NCBI GenBank assembly: GCA_017484235.1
Contig: JAFUTM010000327.1
Location: 1 to 13,716 of the forward strand
From: Selenomonadaceae bacterium
GTDB taxonomy: Bacteria; Bacillota; Negativicutes; Selenomonadales; Selenomonadaceae
Direction: 5' to 3'
Length of the DNA stretch: 13,716 bases
In this document: positions 8,087-13,716 of the stretch, in pieces
Layout: each line of letters starts with the position of its first letter
Position numbering within the stretch: position 1 is the stretch's first letter
Notes under the pieces: model-generated
What the model was told of the DNA's origin: nothing
Databases searched by the model: none
The model's input: only the letters and a program-made list of their open reading frames with translations
Program-made: the position numbers and the translations under genes

Positions 8087-8118
8087 AACTTCCCGTTAAG
8101 ATTTATTATGAAAATTTA

Positions 8119-10653
8119 TTATTTGTTTCGGCCGCAGCAATTTTTATATTTTTTACCGGAACCGCACGGGCAAGGATCATTCCGACCAACTTTACTGCCA
8201 TCAGGATTTTTTCTAGGTGACTTTTTAGCTTCAGCCGAACTGACTTCATCGCCGTGTGACGCCTGTGCCGTTTGTAGCCTATCTTGAAGCTGTTGCTCTT
8301 CTTGTTGAACGACGGCAACGTGGTACATAAGCGAGGCAATCTGATCTTGAATTGCAGCTTCCATTTCTTCAAACATCGCAAGAGCTTCAATTTTATATTC
8401 AACAAGTGGATTGCGCTGGCCATAAGCGCGAAGATTAATGCCTTCACGCAGCATATCCATATGATCTAAATGCTCCATCCATTTATTGTCGACAACGCGC
8501 AGCATTACGACTTTTTCAAGTTCACGCATTGTCGGAGCGCCAAACATTTCTTCACGATTATGATAGGATTCTTCGGCGACGCCTTCGAGTGCCTCTTTTA
8601 ATTCGTCACGGCTCAGCTGCTCAAGCTCCTCAACTTTAAGCCGACCGGCAGGGGCATAGATACGTTCGGCATCTTTCACTAATTCAGCAAGCTGCCATTC
8701 TTCAGGATATAACTTCTCATTTGCATACTGATTCATTTCTTCTTTAATTATATGATTGACCATTCCAATAATATTTTCGCGCAGATTCTCGCCGAGAAGA
8801 ATTTTGCGGCGTTCGCCGTACATAATTTCACGCTGCTGATTCATAACGTCGTCATATTCCAGCACGTGTTTACGAATATCAAAGTTGCGGGCTTCAACTT
8901 TCTTCTGCGCGTGTTCGATAGACTTTGTTATTAACGAGTGCTCAATTGGCTCGTCTTCTTCCATACCGAGTTTATCCATAACTTTGGCAATATTTTCAGA
9001 AGCAAACAAGCGCATTAAATCATCTTCTAATGATAAATAAAACCGCGACTCGCCAGGATCGCCCTGTCGACCGGAACGACCGCGCAGCTGATTGTCAATG
9101 CGTCTGGACTCGTGACGTTCGGTTCCAATAATAAAGAGTCCGCCAAGTTCCGGTACACCGTCGCCCAATTTAATATCAGTGCCGCGACCTGCCATATTAG
9201 TTGCAATCGTTACGGCATTTTTTTGACCGGCATCAGCAACAATTTCAGCTTCTTTTTCGTGAAACTTAGCATTGAGGACGTTATGCGGAACGCCGCGCTT
9301 TTTAAGAATCGCGCTCAGTTCTTCCGATTGCGTAATAGACGTTGTACCAATCAGAATCGGCTGGCCTTTTGCGTGAATCTCTTCGACCGCATTGCCGACG
9401 GCTTTATATTTAGCGCGTTTATTTTTATAAATTACATCTGGGTGGTCAACTCTGCGAACCGGCATATTAGTAGGCACGACAATAACAGGAAGTTTATAAA
9501 TTTTAATAAATTCATCTTCCTCAGTTTTAGCAGTACCAGTCATACCGGCCAATTTATCATACATTCTGAAATAATTTTGGAATGTGATAGTTGCCAGTGT
9601 CTGCGATTCACGCTGAATTTTAACGCCTTCTTTAGCTTCAATCGCTTGATGCAGGCCGTCTGAGTATCTGCGCCCAGTCATTAAACGACCGGTGAACTCG
9701 TCAACAATTATAATTTCACCGTCGCGAACAACATAATCTCGATCTCGTTTCATCAATGATTTAGCCCTGAGTGCCGCAGTAAAACAATGAGACAACTCAA
9801 TATTTTCTGGTGCGTAGAGGTTATTGATACCAAGCATCTTTTCAATTTTAGGTATAACTTCATCTTTTGGCGCAACCGTCTTCTGCTTTTCGTCAACGGT
9901 ATAGTCGTCGCCCTCTTTAAGACCGGAAACGGCACGTGCCATAACCGCATACATATCAGTAGACTTTGCACCTGGACCGGAAATGATAAGCGGTGTACGC
10001 GCCTCATCAATTAAAATGGAGTCAACCTCATCTACGATTGCATAATGAAGGGCACGCTGAACCATCTGATCTTGATGAATGACCATATTATCACGGAGAT
10101 AATCAAATCCAAATTCATTATTCGTGCCAAATGTTACATCGCAGCCATAAGCAAATTTACGTTCTGGAAAGTCCATATCGTGAACAATAAGACCAACTGT
10201 CAAGCCTAAAAAGTTATAGAGCTGACCCATCCACTCACTGTCACGCTTGGCAAGGTAGTCGTTGACCGTGACCATATGAACGCCCTTGCCTTCCAGCGCG
10301 TTCAAATAAACGGGCAGTGTTGCGACAAGAGTTTTACCTTCGCCAGTTTTCATCTCAGCGATTTTGCCTTCGTGCAGACACATTCCACCTATTAATTGAA
10401 CATCGAAATGACGCATACCGAGTACACGGCGTGAGGCCTCTCTGGTAACGGCAAATGCTTCCGGCAATAAATCGTCAAGTGTTTCACCAGCTGCAAGTCG
10501 TTCTTTGAATTTATCAGTATGACCGGCGAGTTTATCATCAGTCATATTTTGCATCGTTGATTCAAGCTCATTAATTTGATCAACGGTTTTTTGCATACGT
10601 TTAATTTCTTTATCGTTGTTGTCGCCTAAAAATCTTTTTAAAAATCCAAACAA
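8119..10653 (-). CDS. secA: Preprotein translocase ATPase SecA
   Basis: SecA is the ATPase motor that pushes unfolded preproteins through SecYEG at the inner face of the membrane. The 844-aa length is normal. Features in order: N-terminal MFGFLKRFLGDN; Walker A MKTGEGKT (101–108); Walker B-type DEVD (208–211) followed by SILIDEARTPLIISG; the preprotein-binding domain; helicase motifs TNMAGRGTDIKLG and QLRGRSGRQGDPGESRFYLSLEDDLMR; the scaffold/wing region; and a C-terminal zinc tail NDPCPCGSGKKYKNCCGR (Cys 828, 830, 839, 840) that binds SecB or ribosomes in other species. The start is TTG at 10653. AAGGAG lies nine bases upstream, while a nearer ATG (10657) is out of frame. It is first in the minus operon, with its promoter at 10691–10719. 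Confidence 0.97.
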   Translation of the reverse strand: MFGFLKRFLGDNNDKEIKRMQKTVDQINELESTMQNMTDDKLAGHTDKFKERLAAGETLDDLLPEAFAVTREASRRVLGMRHFDVQLIGGMCLHEGKIAEMKTGEGKTLVATLPVYLNALEGKGVHMVTVNDYLAKRDSEWMGQLYNFLGLTVGLIVHDMDFPERKFAYGCDVTFGTNNEFGFDYLRDNMVIHQDQMVQRALHYAIVDEVDSILIDEARTPLIISGPGAKSTDMYAVMARAVSGLKEGDDYTVDEKQKTVAPKDEVIPKIEKMLGINNLYAPENIELSHCFTAALRAKSLMKRDRDYVVRDGEIIIVDEFTGRLMTGRRYSDGLHQAIEAKEGVKIQRESQTLATITFQNYFRMYDKLAGMTGTAKTEEDEFIKIYKLPVIVVPTNMPVRRVDHPDVIYKNKRAKYKAVGNAVEEIHAKGQPILIGTTSITQSEELSAILKKRGVPHNVLNAKFHEKEAEIVADAGQKNAVTIATNMAGRGTDIKLGDGVPELGGLFIIGTERHESRRIDNQLRGRSGRQGDPGESRFYLSLEDDLMRLFASENIAKVMDKLGMEEDEPIEHSLITKSIEHAQKKVEARNFDIRKHVLEYDDVMNQQREIMYGERRKILLGENLRENIIGMVNHIIKEEMNQYANEKLYPEEWQLAELVKDAERIYAPAGRLKVEELEQLSRDELKEALEGVAEESYHNREEMFGAPTMRELEKVVMLRVVDNKWMEHLDHMDMLREGINLRAYGQRNPLVEYKIEALAMFEEMEAAIQDQIASLMYHVAVVQQEEQQLQDRLQTAQASHGDEVSSAEAKKSPRKNPDGSKVGRNDPCPCGSGKKYKNCCGRNK

Positions 10654-10690
10654 ACATTGTCACTCCTTCGCAAATTTTTGTCATATGCTA

Positions 10691-10719
10691 ATTTTATCAA
10701 ACAAGTGAATATAAGTCAA
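10691..10719 (-). promoter_or_regulatory. Sigma-A-type promoter for the secA operon
   Basis: On the minus strand TTGACT (10719–10714) and TAAAAT (10696–10691) are separated by exactly 17 bases. Transcription should begin near 10684, leaving a leader of about 30 bases before the secA start with AAGGAG in it. Confidence 0.72.
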
Positions 10720-10769
10720 AGTATTTTAATTTATTGTTGCGATTATTATTAGATAATCTTAATTAAAAT

Positions 10770-10798
10770 TTGACTTATCCACTGAGTCAGAGTATAAT
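10770..10798 (+). promoter_or_regulatory. Sigma-A-type promoter for the yaaR–holB–ricT operon
   Basis: TTGACT (10770–10775) and a perfect TATAAT (10793–10798) are 17 bases apart. Transcription should start near 10805, about 40 bases before the yaaR ATG. The promoter is divergent from that of secA, about 50 bases away. Confidence 0.8.
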
Positions 10799-10845
10799 TT
10801 TTATATATTTTTGTTTAAAAGAAAGCAAGAAAGCAGGTGAACTCA

Positions 10846-11301
10846 ATGCCAGTAAAAATAATTTCATCTACGCCAAAAACTTCTCCGTTTGAGACGTTTA
10901 GCGATTCACATAGACGTGTTAATGCAAAGAGTCCTTCGTTTGCGAGTGAGTTAATGGATCAACAGGACGACGGCTTGTCACGTGAACAGATGGAAGAATT
11001 ATTAAAACAGATTGATGAGCAGGCAGCAAAACTCTCCAAAACGCCAACTTATGATGAGTTGAAGGCATATCGCACGCTTATCAAAAATTTTGTTGGTGCT
11101 GCAGTATCACAAATGTATGAACTGCACACTCAGGCCGGTTGGGATCGAATGGGCAGACAGCGCGTTTATACAACTGTCCGCAAGATTGATAACAAACTTG
11201 AAGAAATGGCGGAAAAAATCCGTCTTGGCCACTCTGAGCAATTAGATGTAATCGCAAGTCACGATGCCATTCGTGGTATGCTTGTAGATTTATATATGTA
11301 A
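10846..11301 (+). CDS. yaaR: YaaR family protein (DUF327)
   Basis: This is a small, mostly helical cytoplasmic protein of the DUF327/YaaR family, of unknown function. Family-like segments are FASELMDQQ near the N-terminus, EELLKQIDEQAAKLSKTPTYDELKAYRTLIKNFV in the middle and RQRVYTTVRKIDNKLEEMAEKI leading to the C-terminal IRGMLVDLYM. The ATG at 10846 is chosen because AGGTGA sits five bases upstream. An earlier in-frame GTG at 10837 is itself part of that ribosome site, so it is unlikely to be the start. The product is 151 aa. It is the first gene of the plus operon, 12 bases before holB; the same neighbours (yaaR, holB, yaaT) occur in Bacillus, so the identification is supported by both sequence and order. 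Confidence 0.87.
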   Translation: MPVKIISSTPKTSPFETFSDSHRRVNAKSPSFASELMDQQDDGLSREQMEELLKQIDEQAAKLSKTPTYDELKAYRTLIKNFVGAAVSQMYELHTQAGWDRMGRQRVYTTVRKIDNKLEEMAEKIRLGHSEQLDVIASHDAIRGMLVDLYM

Positions 11302-11313
11302 CATCATTTTATA

Positions 11314-12345
11314 ATGAGACAAATTAACTGGTCTAATATTATTGGACATAAAAATAAAATATCTCAAATTCGTGATATGATAAAAAGCCAGCAATTTCCA
11401 AATGCTGTTGTATTTGCAGGAGCTGATGGCATAGGTAAGCGTCGCATTGCTGAAGTCGCAGCGGCAGCTTTACTTTGCGAAAATGACAACGCGCCTTGTG
11501 GGCATTGTTCTTCGTGCAAAGTATTTGCTGCTGGCACTCATCCTGACTATTATTATTTAGAGCCGGATAAGACAAAGGCAAATCCTGTAATTAAAGTAGA
11601 TCAGATTCGTTCAATGCAGAGCGAAGTTATTTTGATGCCGGTAATCTCAAATCGTCGTATCGTCATTATTGATGATGCTGAATGTATGAATAATGTGGCG
11701 CAAAATTGTCTGCTTAAAACTATTGAGGAACCGCAAGGCTTATCAAAGTTCATTTTAATCACTTCTAACCTCAGCCGTCTCCTTTTGACGATTCGATCTC
11801 GAAGTATGACAATTAATTTTGAGTCTCTGACTGCTGAAGAAATAGAACGCGCCTTGACCGCTCAAAACATAGATAATGCATCAAAAATTGCAATCATTGC
11901 CAACGGCAGTCTTGGTCAAGCGTTCAAGCTGGCTGAAAATGATGGACTTCAAATTCGCGAAGATGTAATAAAATTTTTGGAAACGCTGTCCAGTTTAAAT
12001 ATTGAAAACATCTTTGTTAAAGGTCAAGCATTAGCTGCCTTGCCCAAAGATTATTTCATCAGCTGGACTATAAATTTTCAAAAGATTTTGCGTGATATTC
12101 TCATATTAAGTGCCGATGTCAATATTGAAAACGAATATTTTTATAACCGTGATATAAAAGCCAGACTCAATAAAATTAAAACAAATTTGGCCGAAGCTGA
12201 AATTTTTAAGATGCTGCACGAGTCGGCTGAAGTGCAAAGACGACTTCGATCAAATGCTAATCTTGAGCTTTTAATCGAGAGTTTTTTTATTCGTTTAAAA
12301 AATTCAAAATCTAATGATGAATTAGGAATTATGAATTTGGAATGA
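11314..12345 (+). CDS. holB: DNA polymerase III subunit delta prime
   Basis: Delta prime is the stator of the clamp loader that places the beta sliding clamp on DNA. The 343-aa protein opens with INWSNIIGHKNKI, then a Walker A-like loop GADGIGKR (36–43), a zinc motif with Cys 55, 62, 65 and 68 (CGHCSSC), a Walker B-like VIIDDAE (117–123), and NCLLKTIEEP (131–140). The usual SRC motif appears as RSRS (161–164): the arginine is kept, but the cysteine is Ser. No clear ribosome site precedes the ATG at 11314; translation may be coupled to yaaR, which ends 12 bases earlier. The last codons (NDELGIMNLE) and the TGA stop lie inside an inverted-repeat element, so this tail is probably a recent replacement of the original C-terminus. 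Confidence 0.93.
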   Translation: MRQINWSNIIGHKNKISQIRDMIKSQQFPNAVVFAGADGIGKRRIAEVAAAALLCENDNAPCGHCSSCKVFAAGTHPDYYYLEPDKTKANPVIKVDQIRSMQSEVILMPVISNRRIVIIDDAECMNNVAQNCLLKTIEEPQGLSKFILITSNLSRLLLTIRSRSMTINFESLTAEEIERALTAQNIDNASKIAIIANGSLGQAFKLAENDGLQIREDVIKFLETLSSLNIENIFVKGQALAALPKDYFISWTINFQKILRDILILSADVNIENEYFYNRDIKARLNKIKTNLAEAEIFKMLHESAEVQRRLRSNANLELLIESFFIRLKNSKSNDELGIMNLE

Positions 12346-12396
12346 TGAATTAAAATCGCTCTCCAATTCCTCATTCCTAATTTACAATTCCTAATT
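12320..12396. repeat. GGAATTAGGAATT-type inverted repeat, copy B
   Basis: The arms at 12320–12351 and 12365–12396 are 32 bases each. They match at 28 positions as complements (29 with one G-U pair), around a 13-base loop. The left arm overlaps the end of holB and supplies its stop. The right arm ends 18 bases before the ricT start, so a strong hairpin would form in the mRNA between the two genes. Confidence 0.82.
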
Positions 12397-12414
12397 ATTT
12401 TTGGTGGTGGTAGT

Positions 12415-13644
12415 TTGCAAAAAGTTATTGGTGTACGGTTTAGAAAGGCCGGAAGAATATATTATTATAGATGTGGTCAAGTCGAACTTCAAAAAGGCGA
12501 CTCTGTGGTTATTGATACACAACGCGGGCTTGAGTGTGTAGAGGTGGTTATTTCTCCGCGTGAAATTGCCAGCGATAAAATTAAATTCGATTTTATCCGA
12601 CGTAAAGCTAACTCGTTTGATATGGCAAGAATAGCTGAAAATCACGCTAAGGAAAAAGATGCCTTTGAAATATGTAAGCAAAAAATTATTGAACACGACT
12701 TGCCAATGAATCTTATAGGCGTTGAATATGCTTTTGACTTAAGTAAAATAGTTTTCTCATTTACGGCAAACGGCCGTGTCGATTTCCGCGATCTGGTAAG
12801 AGACCTAGCGGCAGTTTTTCGTACGCGAATTGAACTTCATCAAGTCGGCGTTCGCGATGAAGCTAAATTGATTGGTTGAATCGGTTGCTGCGGTCGTAAA
12901 TTGTGCTGTGCCTCATTTTTAGGTGATTTTATTCCGGTTTCTATTCGCATGGCCAAAGAACAGAGTCTTTCCTTAAATCCGTCGAAAATTTCGGGCATAT
13001 GCGGTCGTTTAATGTGCTGCCTTAAATTTGAAAATGATTTTTATTCCGACAACAATCAGTCTGAAGTTGTAAAAGAGCCAAAATTAAATGGCAGAGTCGT
13101 TGTTGACGAAGGTGAGGGCAAAGTTATTTCCATAAATCATCAGCGTCGAACGGCAACTATAATATTGGATAATTCAAAAACGGTAATAGAAGCTTGGGAT
13201 AATATATTTGATGCTGAACAAACTACGCAGGACGGCGAAACCATTGTTGCGATAGTCAGCGATATTAATAGTGCCGAACCAGAGGATGTAACTGATAGTT
13301 CTGAACCGAAGAATGAGACTATTAAGAATGACAAATATAATGAAAAATCATCTAATGACGGGCTTAATGATAGGCATTACGACAAGTCTTATCGTTACAA
13401 TAAAAGACCTCAATCAAAGTCTGGTTATTTATCGCAATCAAGACCAAATACTCAAAATCGTCCTGCTGACGATGCGAAAGAGGCTAAATTTACTCGCGAC
13501 AAGGATAATCGAGACAATCGATATAAAGATAATAAAGACGGCCGTAAATTTCAAAAACGAGATCGCCGCAATGAAAATTATCCACACAACACGCACAATA
13601 AAAAATTCCGTTCGCACCGCAATACAATGAATAATGATGAATGA
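12415..13644 (+). CDS. ricT: RicT/YaaT-type PSP1 Fe-S protein with an in-frame UGA
   Basis: In Bacillus, RicT with RicA and RicF forms an Fe-S complex that steers mRNA processing by RNase Y and phosphorelay output. The TTG start (MQKVIGVRFRKAGRIYYY) has GGTGGTGG upstream. The PSP1 core runs to about residue 150 (LHQVGVRDEAKLIG). A TGA (12877–12879, codon 155) then interrupts the frame, which continues as IGCCGRKLCCASFLGDF and ISGICGRLMCCLKFEND. These are the family cysteine motifs (C159, C164, C165, C196, C201, C202). The UGA replaces a Gly usual in the family, and C158 replaces the usual Pro. The full reading is 409 residues. Residues about 280–409 are an extra Asp/Asn/Lys/Arg-rich disordered tail. 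The frame stays open for 254 codons after the UGA, so old decay is unlikely. Recoding, a fresh nonsense mutation or a base error remain possible. Without recoding, two pieces result: 12415–12879 and about 12901–13644. Confidence 0.85.
12877..12912 (+). other. In-frame UGA with SECIS-like hairpin (candidate)
   Basis: After the UGA, GGU-(U)-GC (12883–12888) can pair with GUGCC (12908–12912), leaving one bulged U. A U-U mismatch and a 3-bp upper stem (12890–12892 with 12904–12906) lead to an 11-base loop starting GUC, with GGUC spanning the stem-loop edge. The UGA-proximal AUCGGUUGC also matches the E. coli fdhF SECIS as I remember it. The loop begins 14 bases after UGA, slightly closer than typical bacterial elements. 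Pairing is only moderate and was done by eye. Confidence 0.3.
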
Positions 13645-13716
13645 TATAAAATTAATGGACGGCGAACGCATTGACGATTTAATGAGAAGCGGTCGTCAAA
13701 TAATTCAGAGTAAAGA
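13637..13716 (+). CDS. tRNA1(Val) A37-type N6-methyltransferase (TrmN6/YabB), N-terminal fragment
   Basis: The reading MNDIKLMDGERIDDLMRSGRQIIQSK runs off the window end. The LxDGERIDDL..xGxxIIQ opening is characteristic of the TrmN6/YabB family of SAM-dependent methyltransferases, which modify adenine 37 of tRNA or related substrates. A second ATG directly upstream (13634) is an equal candidate. The start overlaps the ricT stop (13642–13644) by eight bases, suggesting translational coupling. In Bacillus yabB lies downstream of yaaT, with yabA between; here yabA is absent. The SAM-binding and NPPY motifs lie beyond the window, so the call rests on 26 residues and context. Confidence 0.75.
   Translation, partial: MNDIKLMDGERIDDLMRSGRQIIQSK

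Noticed and set aside
9112..9663. 183-residue open frame on the + strand
   Set aside because: It lies entirely antisense to secA, has no ribosome site and a composition typical of a shadow frame.
10837..10845. GTG at 10837 as yaaR start
   Set aside because: It is part of the AGGTGA ribosome site for the ATG at 10846, so cannot be the start at the same time.
11794..11808. Loss of the SRC motif cysteine in HolB as a sign of a dead gene
   Set aside because: The arginines, Walker motifs and zinc cysteines are all present, and delta prime is a stator that varies at this residue.
12391..12696. 101-residue open frame on the - strand
   Set aside because: Antisense to the start of ricT and to the repeat; no start signal or family resemblance.
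6415..13644. Genome-wide reassignment of UGA as a sense codon
   Set aside because: prfB is intact, uses a UGA-dependent frameshift, and several genes (prfB, the DUF2993 gene, holB, ricT) end properly in UGA.

Overview
The window looks like chromosome from a low-GC Firmicutes relative, most likely of the class Negativicutes (Selenomonadales type). This is inferred from the secA–prfB–DUF2993–DUF5693–csaB run, the yaaR–holB–ricT–trmN6 run, and the calcium-binding-repeat proteins. No rRNA or other taxonomic marker is present, so the placement is an inference.

Layout. Bases 1–2111 (+ strand) hold two tandem paralogous RTX-like proteins; the first enters from outside the window. A 12-bp-stem terminator at 2134–2184 sits between them and the converging minus-strand operon and can serve both strands. 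Bases 2228–10653 (- strand) read, in transcription order, secA, a small secreted ChW-repeat protein, prfB (RF2), a DUF2993/LmeA-like membrane-anchored protein, a DUF5693 polytopic membrane protein and csaB. Bases 10846–13716 (+ strand) read yaaR (DUF327), holB, ricT (PSP1 family) and the start of a trmN6/yabB-type methyltransferase. The two operons diverge from the gap at 10658–10845, where each strand has a near-consensus sigma-A promoter with a 17-bp spacer. No stretch longer than 300 bases lacks a gene.

How the genes fit together. The minus operon combines protein export (SecA), translation termination (RF2) and envelope functions (ChW protein, LmeA-like protein, DUF5693, CsaB). The plus operon combines the DNA polymerase III clamp-loader subunit delta prime, the Fe-S protein RicT and a tRNA methyltransferase, as in the yaaR–holB–yaaT–yabB neighbourhood of other Firmicutes.

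Most notable points. (1) prfB is split by an in-frame UGA at a classic CUU-UGA-C +1 frameshift site; the full RF2 is 369 aa and starts at 7525. (2) ricT is split by an in-frame UGA exactly inside its Fe-S cysteine motif. The frame stays open and conserved for about 250 codons afterwards. The UGA codon and a Pro-to-Cys change together create a U-x-x-C arrangement, and a SECIS-like hairpin follows. This is either recoding (possibly selenocysteine) or a simple Gly-to-stop mutation or base error. (3) A GGAATTAGGAATT-type inverted repeat occurs twice, each time overlapping the 3' end of a gene. (4) secA appears to start at TTG after a 4-bp TTTG duplication displaced the usual ATG.
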